64,000 nt of DNA, taken from NCBI GenBank assembly GCA_031761405.1, contig JASEVX010000007.1, forward strand, positions 54,568,721 to 54,632,720, given 5' to 3'. The stretch's first letter is position 1. Each line of letters opens with the position of its first letter. The position numbers were made by a program, and so were the translations under genes. Shown here in pieces: positions 1 to 11,590 of this stretch. The notes beneath the pieces are model-generated. The model searched no databases, was not told the origin of the DNA, and saw nothing but the letters and a program-made list of their open reading frames with translations. This stretch comes from Serripes groenlandicus (lineage: Eukaryota; Mollusca; Bivalvia; Cardiida; Cardiidae).

Positions 1-309
1 AACTCGGAGTCTCGGAGACAAAAAGTTCGATTGTTATACGTGTGTGATGAATTGTTCAGTACTAGATTGCGGTCATGTCTATAACCCCACTGAGTAATCA
101 TACAACAAATCGTGAATCAACTAGGGGGAAAAAGCAACAGATATATCATAGGGCCTGTCACGCTATATAAAAAGAGAAAAAAAAGGAAAATCTATTATAT
201 ACATGTATAGACTAGAGCAAACATTATTATTTATTAAATAGCGTGCCAGACCCATATGCTATGGATATGAAAGAACTGTATGAGGAATCGTCATTATTTC
301 AATCCCACA
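1..309. other. No recognised feature
   Basis: AT-rich sequence with stops in all frames; nothing supportable seen. Confidence 0.5.
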
Positions 310-840
310 AGGGGCGATGGTGAAAACGTTGAATGACTAAAACGTTGAATTTATAAAACTGAACAAAACAGGAGTGAAAACGTCGAAAAGGAAAATAGAT
401 AGCCTATATATATATATAATTGTTTATTTCGTTTATTTTTAATGTATATTTAAATGCCCTTTTATTAAATTTCTCCTTTTGTCACAATGTTTTGAAATGT
501 GAATTTCAGTGAACGTCAATATTCGGGGAAATGTTAAGATAAATTATCTGCAATATATTCGAGACCTAAATAAATGTCTCTGAATATATGAAGCAATAAA
601 CTGATTAAAAGTTTAATAGTCAAATTTATATAAATACTTTATAATTTGCTTTGTCCACAAAAAGACTTACGATTGTATAAAATTTCTACTAGCAACACTT
701 TATATTAACTTTATAAAACTTTAAAATAACTAGTCTATTCTATATAATTTTCATTTCCGACGTTTTTACTCCCGTTTTGATCTGTTTTATTAATTCGACG
801 CTTTAGTCAATCGACGTTATCACTGTAATTCCTACTTTTG
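310..840. mobile_element. Foldback element with about 90 bp inverted arms
   Basis: The arm at 311-400 (GTGAAAACGTTGAATGACTA onward) is the imperfect reverse complement of 750-840 (CGACGTTTTTACTCCCGTTT onward). The 350 bp between is AT-rich with nothing recognised. No transposase. Confidence 0.65.
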
Positions 841-925
841 GCGTCATTCGACGTTATCACTGTAATTCCTACGTTTGGCGTCATTCGACGATATCACTGT
901 AATTCCTACTTGTAGTGCATTTGAC
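796..925. repeat. Short tandem repeat, about 46 bp, three to four units
   Basis: Units share CGACGTTATCACTGTAATTC and a GGCGTCATT linker. They extend the right arm of the foldback element. Confidence 0.7.
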
Positions 926-954
926 GCAAATGAAGCGGACGACTCGTGTTGCGA

Positions 955-1112
955 ATGGAGAATTTGCTCATAATGAAGAACTTCTCGATTTGACACATAA
1001 TTTTCAATTATGTTCATTAATTATGCATGTACCTTCATTAAAAGACTGTTTCCATTAATTTGCCTATATGTTTTCAAAGACGTCTGCTGCTGATTTGTTG
1101 TGGAAAAATGTT
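955..1112 (-). mobile_element. Degenerate piggyBac-type MITE
   Basis: It retains GCTCATAATGA, TTTTCAAAGACGTCTGCTGC and the terminal GTTAA; the left end is lost. The following 1113-1466 shows nothing recognised. Confidence 0.6.
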
Positions 1113-1466
1113 AAAAGATGACCCGCATATATATATGAATGATACAAGGAGTGAACTTGATGGATTAACAAAATCTCTCATATTTCTACCTTAACCCTTA
1201 GTTCTGGGAACTCAAACGAATCGTAGGTAGTATGCAAACACAGATGTTGTGCCAATGACCTTTTTAAGATTAAAATTTATGAAATATAAAGCGAAGAAAA
1301 AAAAAATTGTTTGTTAAATATCTGTTTAATTTTAGCATGATGAAGCAGGGTCCGTCTGTTACTGTCTCCGGGTGAAAGTATCAACATAAAAACACTTATT
1401 TTCTTATAAAGGCAGTTTGAAAGCACAAATGAATAAGCTAGGTGAACACATGAGAAGAATACATCC

Positions 1467-1696
1467 TTAACCCTTTCCCGCATACGACAATTCTGCGGCA
1501 GTCGACTTTGAACATATTTTGTCAAAAAATGGAAAATCTCTATAATTGAATGAATAACCTATGACTAAAAGTGGAAAACATTGTGGCAAAAGGAGAAATT
1601 GCTCGTTTTGAGCAATTTCTTTTTTTGTCACTATGTTTTCTAAAAGCCGTCTGCTTCAGAGGTGTCAGAAAGCGTCTAAATGAGGGAAAGGGATAA
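1467..1696 (+). mobile_element. piggyBac-type MITE, young subfamily
   Basis: Starts TTAACCCTTTCCCGCATACG and ends GAGGGAAAGGGATAA. Central hairpin GAAATTGCTCG/GAGCAATTTC intact. About 230 bp. Confidence 0.9.
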
Positions 1697-1925
1697 GAGA
1701 TAATACAGAAGATCTTCCATGTATTGTGAAACAGGTTCGTAAATCTTATAAATGGTCACATTCTATGTCTGCTTCCCTGAGACGCAACCCTACCTAATTT
1801 CCTACATGCAGATACATTATGACACATAATCACCATTCAACAATTGGAAAACATTGCGGAAAAAGAAGAATTTGCTCGAAATTAATAATTAATGTCCCAA
1901 TTAGTCAGTAATATTACTTTCATTA

Positions 1926-2183
1926 ACATATCGAGGGTTTGGCGTGAAACGGTTGTAACCAAAATTTGCATTTTCTTACCAAGGTTAATCACCTCGCCAT
2001 CAAGTCTTTTTATAAGTGTTATATCATTTTTTTGGTAAACAATGGAAATTAAATTTGCCATTGCTCGTTCTGAGCAATGGCACCTAAATTTGCATTGTTT
2101 ACAAAGGGGTCAAATGCCCCTAAACCAGGGTTTTCAAAATAGGTTTTTAGTTACAACAGTTTCACACCAAGCCCTCGATATAT
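1926..2183. mobile_element. Palindromic MITE, different family
   Basis: Inverted ends ATATCGAGGGTTTGGCGTGA and its near reverse complement at the right. The interior is palindromic down to CATTGCTCGTTCTGAGCAATG near 2058-2080. Flanking 2190-2560 has nothing recognised. Confidence 0.75.
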
Positions 2184-2608
2184 GGTCGTCATGGTTGCAT
2201 TTTTGTTTTATATTAGAAGGTTAATGATTACACACGCGCGAGTGAAGAAAATGGCGAAGACTTTTGCGGGATTCGAATTCAGAACCTATAGATTTCATCG
2301 CTCAACGGCTGTGCCAATGTGTCCTCACATGAGTATTCCCTTCAATTCAAATAACTTGGTCCGAACCTTTGTGCCAAACGACATTCGAGACAAGCAAGGA
2401 AAAGTGGAACCTTCTTCCCCTCTCTTCCGTTAAATAAATTCCGCGTTGTCTTAAACTTATCGCATTTACAAATATGCCTTCAGAAACATTTGAAAAATAA
2501 CGACACTACACTATGACCCATCTCTACAAATTAAAAGTGATATTATTGAAAAAAGTTAGAAACATTGTGCCAAAATGATAAATTGAGCATAATCATAAAT
2601 GATCTTAG

Positions 2609-2644
<36 letters not shown>
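2609..2644. repeat. Poly-C run of 36
   Basis: Uninterrupted C tract; the other strand is G-run DNA with quadruplex potential. Its length is likely to be unstable or poorly assembled. Confidence 0.95.
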
Positions 2645-2647
<3 letters not shown>

Positions 2648-2814
2648 ACAATTTCCCACTATGTTTCTAAAATGCTTCAGCCGCAATTGCATCACGACGA
2701 GCTTAATGGATCTGCATATAGGACAGCTTTATAATTACGCGCTAAATTGACCAAGTACGAGTTTCCATTTTGTTACTGTGACATGTTCAGTTTAAGAAGC
2801 GTCTGAGAGAACAT

Positions 2815-3090
2815 ATGAACCGTTCCATAAGAAAATGTTAATGGACTCTGCGTAATGTATCGTAATGTATCGACCAGATCAGCCCTGTGCAGTCTGCGTA
2901 GGCTAATCAATGTCGACACATTCCGTCTCAGGGGGATTAAGGCATAGAGTAATGATTCCTGAAACAGAAAATTCCACAGGAAGCGAAAAGTATCTATCCG
3001 GGTTAGCCTGCGCGGCATGCTTAGGCTGATCCGGGTCGATACTTTACACAAAGTCCACAATGTGGGGTTTACTCGTGGAACGGCTCATAT
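2815..3090. mobile_element. GAGCCGTTCC-type foldback MITE
   Basis: Ends near ATGAACCGTTCCA and TGGAACGGCTCAT are inverted. Inside, GCCTGCGCGGCATGC and TGATCCGGGTCGAT recur in the copies at 3898-4146 and 40429-40650. Nothing recognised in 3091-3595. Confidence 0.8.
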
Positions 3091-3597
3091 ATACAAGTAA
3101 ATCAGTTAAGGACGCTTTTATTTGTGTTAGCGTTTAGATCGATAACTGACAGAAGAAAGAATTTTGAATGGCTCACATTTGGGCGATATTATTGGGGAAC
3201 TAGATTTGATAAATGACCCTGGTATTCAATATTTTTCATCATATCTATCACAGAATGAGTGAATGCCAGGAAATGAGGACGAATTACTCGCTACAAGAAA
3301 CCATGGAAATTGCGTTTTGTTTAGAAAAAAATGTATTATGCAGATGATGTACTTTTAATACTGCCTTATTATTCATTGGGGTTTCTTTTATTTATGACTT
3401 ACTTTCAGTTCAGTGAAACGGTTAATATTAATTGCTTCTGTACATTATGATTGCTTTTTATTCACTTACAGCAGAATTATTCGAACTGCTTCAATTATGT
3501 ATACTGACTCTATTGTCCTTTTGTCGTACTTACAGGGTTTTTAAAAATGTATTTTGACCGCTTGTTAATCAGTATTTTCAGTATCTGTATATTATCC

Positions 3598-3622
3598 TAT
3601 ATATATATATATATATATATAG
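3598..3622. repeat. TA microsatellite
   Basis: Run of alternating TA. A CA run lies at about 3869-3888. Confidence 0.9.
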
Positions 3623-3897
3623 TATATGATATGGAAATATTTGGGTCAGAGCCTTAAAGACCCAATTAATAACTGTGTCAGACCCACTTGGTAGGTGTGT
3701 TCAGTTTGAAACACCTGGCATTGAAATGTATATATGTATATATATGATCTAATAATAAGCAATAGATACATTTTAATTGCCAATTTCGTGCGTATCAATG
3801 CTTCTTCTAGTTGGTCCCAATTAGTAGGTCTAGAACGGAGGCCGAACAAAGTAGTGAGTTTAATATATACACACACACACACACACACATATATATG

Positions 3898-4146
3898 CGC
3901 CGTTTCACGAGAAAACCAACAGTATGCGTATTGTATCGACCCAGATCAGCCTGGGCTAATCCGGGCCGACACACATTTCGTCACAAGGGGATAGAGGTAT
4001 AGAGTAATGATTCCTCAACTAGAAAATCCACAGGAGTCGAAAAGTGTCTGTCCGGGTTAGCCTGCGCGCGGCATGATTATGCTGATCGGAGATGATACAT
4101 TACGCAGAGTCCATAACGTTGGGTTTCTCGTGGGACGGCTCATATC
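3898..4146. mobile_element. GAGCCGTTCC-type foldback MITE
   Basis: Inverted ends GCCGTTTCACGAGAAAACC and GGGTTTCTCGTGGGACGGCT; same internal blocks as 2815-3090. Confidence 0.82.
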
Positions 4147-4297
4147 CGCTGTATAGTGCATAAAGAGGTGGGGGAGTTGCAGGAAACGTGAACGATAAAG
4201 ATTCGGAACACACAAATCTATCATAGCATTTGAGGTCGAAATGGCACATTTAACTGTAACATTGATCCTCACTCGCGAACGAAAAAGTAGATTGTGG

Positions 4298-4867
4298 TCA
4301 AAGAGAGATAACTCGTACAGTCCAAAATAATGTATATTTAGAGTTACACCCCTTATAATTTAGTTGACCGTTTAGCTAGTGTTGAAACCAACAACTGCAG
4401 AGTAGCGAACACTAAAGGTTTTCATAACAGTTCATGCTTAAATATGTTACATTATAATCGAGCATCACGGAATAAAAAATAAAATTGGAAGGTAAATTGA
4501 TGAATAAAATGTAAGCCATGTTTAGGCAGAGAACGAAGTTGAAAGATTGGCGCCAATTAGACTTTAGTTGAAGGCCCACTGCAGTTTTCAGCCAATATAC
4601 TAAATGATAGTCAAAGTAGAACGAGTAACGGTTGATTTAAGAGATTATCATCTTTCGGCCTTGATGACCAAATGGTTCCATTTTTAAAAGATGAAACGTG
4701 AACGGGACTGTCTTGTTTGTTGAGATTGTTTGCCCTCGCACTCGGCATGGGACTGTCTAAAATACTGTCTGACAGAATATGACGATTTATAGAAAAGCAT
4801 TCCCGGTCAAAGGGAGGTAACTCTATATCAAACAATCAAATACTGTACGAGTTATCTCTCTTAGACC
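4298..4867. repeat. Inverted pair with GAGAGATAACTC motif
   Basis: GAGAGATAACTCGTACAGT near 4303 is repeated in reverse complement near 4843-4862, with a related GGGAGGTAACTC at 4812. Motifs of this kind are widespread in molluscan repeats. The body and 4868-5300 show nothing else. Confidence 0.6.
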
Positions 4868-5301
4868 AATTATCGTCAAAAACGATGTCGTTGTGATCAT
4901 AGAATAAGTTCCGCTTATATGTTTAAACCCTTGTATGAAAAAACGTTGTCTTTTATGTTTTAAACAAATATATATGATAAGTGAGTGTTTGCATGTATGA
5001 AAATTGCCTTTTCTACGAAACATAGTCTATATATAATATTTCTAACTCGAAATCTAATTCGACAATATAGTGTATAACTTACGACGTGTAAAACTTACAT
5101 GAAGCGGAAGTTTACAAAGTTTACATGGAGATCGGCTACTGCTGTTTTCGATTTGACAGGTTTGATTTTAGAAATAGTTTTTTCCTTTTATCTTCACTTT
5201 AGATCGACTGTAAGGATCAATCTCAGTCATTAATCTGTATTGCAGTGGTGACGCTAGTTTTTATTTGTTCTGAGCCTATGGCACTGTCAAAAGGCCTTAT
5301 A

Positions 5302-5388
5302 TTTAGATAGACATTTTAATGGTATGCAATCTATAGTATTGGTTCATAGATAGACATTTTAATGGTATGCAATCTATAGTATTGGTTC
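5302..5388. repeat. Tandem duplication of 43 bp
   Basis: Two identical units containing TAGACATTTTAATGGTATGC. Confidence 0.9.
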
Positions 5389-5642
5389 AATTTTATATTC
5401 CCAACTTCAAAGAAGTTGGAGGTTGATATTGCTTTGCCATCGTCATGTATTTTTGGGAACATTTCATAACTATTCAACAGCATAATATTATGATAGGGTC
5501 TTGAAACGTATATAATTTAATTTACTGTTTCCAGGGACGTAGACAATTTTCCCCCCAAATTTTGGTATTAAAGGATGTGAATTTTGGCCTTTTAAACATG
5601 TCACCTGTTCTCTGATATATCCATGTGTAGTATGGAGATCGG

Positions 5643-5760
5643 ATTGCCTCTTTAGCTCAGTTGGTTGATTGTTAAGTTAGCTCTAGGGGGGGAGTTGTAG
5701 TCTTGTAGTCATGAGCCCAACATTGGGTGGATATTTTTACCAGCTTAAGTTACCTCAATG
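5643..5760 (+). mobile_element. tRNA-like SINE head
   Basis: TTTAGCTCAGTTGGTTG is an A-box-like start; the B box is degraded. Related heads lie at about 7048-7160 and 7190-7300. None folds as a complete tRNA. Sequence at 6203-7040 has nothing recognised. Confidence 0.5.
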
Positions 5761-5820
5761 GTGTCTGACGAAAAGTGGAATGCACGTGGAAGGAGAAATT
5801 ACGTTGATGTGTGATGGATG

Positions 5821-6202
5821 TGTAACGTGCCGGGCTAAAGACGCAGAAGATCCCTTCAGCGAAAAGTATACTCAACCCTGAAGGGGTCCACTTGCCTTAT
5901 ATATCTAACCCTAAGACCATCACTTCGAACCGGTGATGCTAATTTGCATATTCGTTACAATACTTCCCACTCCGAGAAGACTCGTCCCGAGTCTTGGCCT
6001 GGGAAACCCATGGGTAAGGCAACTCCGATATGGCAGTTGTCCTTATCCCACCGCTGCCACCAATGTAACGTGCCGGGCTAAAGACGCAGAAGATCCCTTC
6101 AGCGAAAAGTATACTCAACCCTGAAGGGGTCCACTTGCCTTATATATCTAACCCTAAGACCATCACTTCGAACCGGTGATGCTAATTTGCATATTCGTTA
6201 CA
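5821..6202 (-). mobile_element. Miniature LTR retrotransposon (TRIM-like), complete
   Basis: Two identical 139 bp direct repeats (5821-5959 and 6064-6202), each beginning TGTAACG and ending CGTTACA, flank only 104 bp. On the minus strand the right repeat is the 5' LTR. One base inside it lies TGGTGGCAGCGGTGGGAT (6045-6062), an 18-base match, from memory, to the 3' end of tRNA-Leu plus CCA. Before the 3' LTR there is a purine-rich GGAGTGGGAAG. The U3 shows TATATAAGG and an ATGCAAAT octamer. GATG flanks both sides as a likely target duplication. No coding capacity, so it must depend on another element. Confidence 0.88.
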
Positions 6203-7047
6203 GATGCATGGCTCCCCAAAAAAACAAACAGGGAGGAGTATGGCACTGTGCAGGGCCTGCTCTGGGTTGAATTTTTCTTTCGCCACCACTTTCGCGACAT
6301 TGAAATAAAATTCACCACTTTTGAATTTTACGAGCCACTTTTAATTTTTAGGAACCATTTATTTTCGGCACTTTTGGTAAATATTTTACAATCAAGTGGA
6401 CGTTTTGAAGCCATTTTTGTCATTGACAACAAGCATAGTTTCCAACAAATATGTATATGCAATCTCATCAATGGGTCCACTAATTGTTTGAACTCACCCA
6501 TAATTAAATAGATTTTTCTCAATCAAAAATGACAAACTTACATTGTCATTAAATCACGAAAGGCATATGTTGAGCGTCGAAACCTGCTTCAAAAAGCGTG
6601 CTGATATATTTAATGCATCTATAATTGTCAATTATCATATGTACGGCCTTTAATGTATCAATATCGGTCAGAGTGTTTGGTCAGTTGAATTAAAAGGCTG
6701 AATTAACACTTCACAACAATAAAACAAGTGTGAAATACACAAACTATCAACATGATAAAACAGGTGTCTTAAAAATGTCGTAAAGTGGTCACCGGTTCCA
6801 GACATTGAATCAAATGGCGGTGCATTATCTTAGTTTAACAGAAACAGTCACTGTATGTTGTAAATTGATATCCAAAACAGGTAAATTTTGATGATAAAAG
6901 CCTTACGCAACTTATATTCGCAAATCATGAAAACCCTTCGCGGCTTTAAAATAATTTTCGCATTTGGCGAAAGTGGCGAATGACAGCGCGTGCCCTGACT
7001 GTGTCTGTAGTGATTAGTGAAGTGTCCAGATGTGGTGGCAAGACATG

Positions 7048-7300
7048 ATTGCTCGATTAGCTCAGTTGTTTAGATCGCAAATATCGTGTGATGAGGGCTG
7101 TTGGTTCTAGCGCCACTTCGGGCGGACACTTTCCCCATCTTTAATAAGATACATCAAGGAGTGTTGCATCTTGATGTCATGGCAAGACATCATTGCCTGT
7201 TTAGCTTGGTTGGTTTGGGTGCCAAACTAGTGTTATGGGGGTCGCGGGTTCAAGTTCAAGATCTAGTGGATATTCTTTCCCACTTAACTTCTTTCTCATA
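7048..7300 (+). mobile_element. Two tRNA-like SINE copies
   Basis: ATTAGCTCAGTTGTTTAGAT (first) and TTTAGCTTGGTTGG with GGGTTCAAGTTC (second) resemble A and B boxes, followed by similar GTGGATATTCTTTCCC-type tails. Nothing recognised in 7301-7745. Confidence 0.5.
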
Positions 7301-7749
7301 CTTATTTTCCAACCCTCTTGATGTGCATGGATTCCTTTTTGCAGGTTCTGTCAGGAAACAATGCACATTCACCAATGGTGGCTGCCTCTCTTACTTATAA
7401 ATGGGGTTTATACTTTTCTCTGGTGGCTTCTCATTTATTGTTGCAAAAGAATTATCCAATAATTATACTTTCATTTGTAAAGATGTTCCATATTTTGTGC
7501 CGAGATGTTTACACAGTCCTGCTACAGTTTTGTGTTCAAACATGAAAAGGTTAAGATGTTTTTTATGACTTGTACACATTTAAAGATCTTTATATATTTG
7601 TACTGCATGATGTAAGAACGTGTGTATTGCGCATATGAGTCACTATAAGAAAAGCAACTGTAGGATATTTGTGAACAGATCATCCTGCACATTCTGCATC
7701 TGCACCTTCCCTGAATAAGACAGAGATCAGTTTTACCATTGCCAACGTC

Positions 7750-7921
7750 CAACAAATTTGTTGCAGACAACTTTGAAACCATCTGCAAAAATATGGAAAA
7801 GATCATTAAAAGTAAGGATAGATTTGACAACATTATGAACAATTTCTCCTTTTGCCACATTGTTTTCAAAATTTATCTGCTGTAGATGCGTCAAATTGTG
7901 TCTACATGTGGGAATGGTTTA
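7750..7921 (+). mobile_element. Degenerate MITE, old subfamily
   Basis: CAACAAATTTGTTGCAGAC at left, GCAGATGCGTC-like right half and GTGGGAATGGTTTAA end are still readable. Confidence 0.65.
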
Positions 7922-8032
7922 AGAAACATGATGCCTTTAAACAAGACCAGCTGCATATCGTATGCTCTATATAATCTCTATTTGACTTTTCAAACCTGAT
8001 TCTTATTTAAGTAAATAAATAAGTTTTCATCC

Positions 8033-8263
8033 TTTAACACTTTCCCTCATATAAACACTTTCGGACGCCTCTGCAGCAGACAGCTTTTTGATAACATAGT
8101 GACAAAAGAAGAAATTGCACAAAACGTGCAATTTCTCCTTTTGCCACAATGTTTTCCACTTTTAGTCATAGGTTATCCATTCAATTATGGAGATTTTCTA
8201 TGTTTTGACAAAATATGTTCAAAGTCGTCTGCTGCAGAATTGTCGTATGAGGGAAAGGGTTAT
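8033..8263 (-). mobile_element. piggyBac-type MITE, young subfamily
   Basis: Near full length. Hairpin of the AC/GT type (TTGCACAAAACGTGCAA). The right end is GGGAAAGGGTTATA, so the right TTAA is mutated. Confidence 0.9.
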
Positions 8264-8372
8264 ACATGTATATAACTTCCTCGTCAGCCAGACTTGATCC
8301 ATGTTTGCATTTTGGTCTGATACAAAATAATAAAACGGCGATTGAATAAAGTGCTTTGTATCAGCATGTAGC

Positions 8373-8606
8373 TTAACTCTTTCCCTCATACGACAATTCT
8401 GCAGCAGACGACTTTGAACATATTTTGTCAAAAAATGGAAAATCTCTTTAATTGAATGGATAACCTATTCATGACTTAAAGTGGAAAACATTGTGACAAA
8501 AGGAGAAATTGCTCGTTTTGAGCAATTTCTTCTTTTGTTACTATGTTTTCAAAAAGCCGTCTGCTGCAGAGGCGTCAGAAAGCGTCTATATGAGGGAAAG
8601 GGTTAA
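8373..8606 (+). mobile_element. piggyBac-type MITE, young subfamily
   Basis: Full length with TTAA at both ends and hairpin GCTCGTTTTGAGC. A fragment of the old subfamily follows at 8846-8907; the rest to 9003 has nothing recognised. Confidence 0.92.
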
Positions 8607-9003
8607 TGGTTACCCAAAACACTGGTCACAAGGATTTTATCCGCAATCGATTGATTTACGAACGCCAGACAACACTAACAATGAAATTTGACAGGTCGGA
8701 CACAATTTGGTCTTTATTTGCAGGTGGTCTTTAATTACAGGGTAATTTATGCAGAAAATGAGTTATTTTGAAATTGAAAGTGTGGTTGCTGTAGACAGGA
8801 TATTGCTAAAACAAAGTAGGTCTTTAGCACAAGTTTGACTGTATTTGTCAAGACGTTTTCAAAGACATCTATCTGCTGCAGATGTGTTGTATATGGCAGA
8901 GGGTTGAAGTAGCTTCTGACAATTGACTTGAAATCAAGTACTTTGTTTATCTGATAACATATATCTGTATCACCCTTTCCATGATCAGTACTAGTATATT
9001 GTT

Positions 9004-9197
9004 TTATGGGGCATCGACAGCCAAGGTCATTTAGCGCGCATTTAAATTTAATTATTCATGGTCCCTGGGTATACAAACCAGTACTAGGCTAGAAAATGTG
9101 CCTTGCCCAAGGACACTCAACCATGACCGTAGTGCCGGGACTGGGGACACCCAGTTTCGAAATCCCCTACGCTAACCACTCGACCACAGCGGATTCC
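9004..9197 (-). mobile_element. SINE-A (tRNA-Ser-like head)
   Basis: The reverse complement of the copy at 60614-60833: head with GGTCGAGTGGTTAGCG, body CTAGCCTAGTACTGGTTTG, tail with CTAAATGACCTTGGCTGTCG. Confidence 0.85.
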
Positions 9198-9577
9198 ACC
9201 CCCTTTCCATGATACAGACACATTTTTACTCCTCTCATTCTGAAGAGGATAACATTTGAAGATATTGTGGAGAAAATAGTTTCTCACAATGTGCAGCTTC
9301 ATCTTTTATCAAGTTAGTTTTGCATGTGTCTTGAAAACATACTCTTATCATTGAATTATCAAAATAATTTTTAAATGAATGAAAAAGTATGTGAATCTAC
9401 CCATATGCCGATTATTTTGAAGCTCTCAAAAGTGTTTCCAATCTATACTGAAAATTATAATACTTCCTACTGGTACTAATAAAATTTAGTAAAGATATAA
9501 GATATAATGCATCTCTGTTAATTAAAACTATGTTAACAACGTTGATAATTTTACAGTCTCATTCAATGAGGTTATAT

Positions 9578-9767
9578 TTTGACAAGTGTCATTCGTCTTC
9601 CACCAATGGGCTATCAGTCTATGTGGAAAACCAGCCAGTTGCTTGGAAAGATTTTGGTATGAAGTACTGGTGTGAGAAAGCCAAGAAACAATATGAGTAG
9701 GTGAACTGGACAACGGGATATGACTGAAAAATTGTTGAAAATGACGTTAAACATCAATCATACAATG
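9578..9767 (+). mobile_element. SINE-C, 5' truncated
   Basis: Body CATTCGTCTTCCACCAATGG, then GTGTGAGAAAGCCAAGAAAC and a GACGTTAAACATCAATCA tail; the tRNA-like head is missing. Confidence 0.8.
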
Positions 9768-9957
9768 AGGTTATAACTTGAACAGGGAACATTCAAAATT
9801 ACAACATAACTATGTTTAAAACTTAACATGATGATGAAAGAATCTGTCTAAGAACCTGTTTGTATGACAAGTCTCGACTATACCTGTCCCCTTTTATTTG
9901 TTCAGATTAAGTGCATACCATAAATAAACTTATTCATTGAAATTTACATTAACGCTT

Positions 9958-10405
9958 TTAACCCTTTTCTACATGGAGACATTCCAACATATCTGCAGCA
10001 GACTTCTTTTGTAAACATAGTGGCAAAAAAGAAATGGCTTATTGAGAGCGATTTCTCCTTTTGCCACGGTGCTTTCAGCTCTGTTAAATAATCATACATT
10101 AACTCTTTCCCACATACAACAAATCTGCAGCAGACGACTTTCATAACTTATTGACAAAACCCGGAAAAATCTCAATAAAGATAGCTTAATTGTTAAATAA
10201 TGTTGAAAACATTGTGGCCAAAGGAGAAATTGCTGATCATGAGCAATTTAATCTTTGGCCACATTAATGTTTTCAAAAGTCGTCTGCTGCTATAATTGCA
10301 TCAAAATGAATCTGCAGGTGGGAAAAGGTTCATTTTTTAAATTTATTGATGTTTTTCAAAGTTGACTTGTCTGTTGCAGATATGTTGTGTGTGGGAAAAG
10401 ATTAA
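9958..10405. mobile_element. Old MITE split by a second MITE
   Basis: A minus-orientation copy (9958-10098, resuming 10333-10405) is interrupted by a plus copy at 10099-10332 that starts TTAACTCTTTCCCACATA. The host half resumes in register with the family consensus. Nothing recognised in 10406-10717. Confidence 0.78.
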
Positions 10406-10717
10406 TCCTTTCTTTTAATTGACAGCTATCTGAATTCATTTGTAGTAGTCTGCGTTCATGGTACTTTTTTCATTTTGCAAAATATTTGCAAGGTTTTTCA
10501 TTTCATCAAGTAACTGCATTACAATTTCTCAGTCTGTTCTTCAAAAATTCAAGTTTTATCCAAGATAAACTGCTTACCGGTACCTTATGTAACATTTCCA
10601 ATCATCTTATTTGAAAACATTTGAGGTGGAAAATATAAAATCAGAAAGATTGGAGAAGCACAATTTAGATGCAGTGTTTGAAATGTTTTGAGAAAAGTAC
10701 AAACTGCTCACAAAAAT

Positions 10718-10937
10718 CCCTCATACGACAATTATGCAGCAGACAACTTTGAACATATTTTGTCAAACAATAGAATATCTCTATAATTAAATGGATTACC
10801 TATGACTAAAAGTGGAAAACATTGTGGCAAAAGGAGAAATTGCTCGTTTTGAGCAATTTCTTCTTTTGTCACAATGTTTTCAAAAAGCTGTCTACTGCAG
10901 AGGCGTCAGAAAGCGTCTATATGAGGGAAAGGGTTAA
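10718..10937 (+). mobile_element. piggyBac-type MITE, young subfamily, left end lost
   Basis: Starts directly at CCCTCATACGACAATT without TTAACCCTTT; the right end is intact. Confidence 0.88.
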
Positions 10938-11177
10938 GTTGTTTTTATGACAGTAACAGATAAGCTACCCAATTGTTTATTATTCTAATTTTGTTCAAGG
11001 TCCTTCATTCAGTCTTTTCGTTTTGTCAGAAATAATTGGGTAAACTATCTTTTTTTCTCTTTCAAAAAGCACATTTTTCCCCCCAAAAAGGAAATGACTG
11101 ACTTTAATTGATTGGAAGTATACATAAATAGTTATAAAGAAGCTTTAATCCCATAACAAAACTATCTACTTATAAAG

Positions 11178-11240
11178 TTTTAACTCTATACCACATACAA
11201 TATATCTGCAGCAAACAGCTTAGGAAACATAATAGGGTAA
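11178..11240 (+). mobile_element. MITE left-end fragment
   Basis: TTTAACTCTATACCACATAC and CTGCAGCAAACAGCTT remain. Confidence 0.55.
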
Positions 11241-11317
11241 GTAAGGAAACTTTCTATTAAATGAAAGTATAATTATTGTTTGTTTTTATTATTTGTTTTA
11301 TTCCATTTTTAACAATA

Positions 11318-11590
11318 TTTCAGTTATATAACAGCAATTCCTGGATAAGTAACCAGTACTACTGGTCCATTTATCCTGAAACCAGCGAGTCAGTCGTAAT
11401 GCTAACCCCGCAACCCTTATTTGGCACTTAAACTCTATGTTGTGTGTACTCAACAGAATCGTCCTACTGAGACAATCCTTTTGAATACCCACAACAAAGG
11501 GTTTGGATTGAGTTATAAGAGAGATATTGTGATGAAAAGACCTGTTTACTCCCCCTCTATCTAGTTCTGTTTATAAGGGCAAAGAGTTGA
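11318..11590 (-). mobile_element. SINE-B tail plus associated unit
   Basis: Reverse complement of the SINE-B body (GGATAAATGGACCAGTAGTA) at 11318-11425. It is followed by the unit with GTACTC/GAGTACCCACAAC that also accompanies SINE-B at 17604 and elsewhere. Nothing recognised in 11591-11969. Confidence 0.65.

Noticed and set aside
1277..1525. Minus-strand open frames with a recurring RLLQNCRMRERVK peptide (also at 8219, and plus at 47265)
   Set aside because: They are the MITE termini read in one frame; the peptide recurs because the transposon does.
2565..2750. Open frame with a poly-proline run
   Set aside because: It arises from the C homopolymer and has no other protein-like content.
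7101..7545. Overlapping plus frames of 99 and 75 codons
   Set aside because: They run through tRNA-like SINE sequence and AT-rich DNA with no domain.
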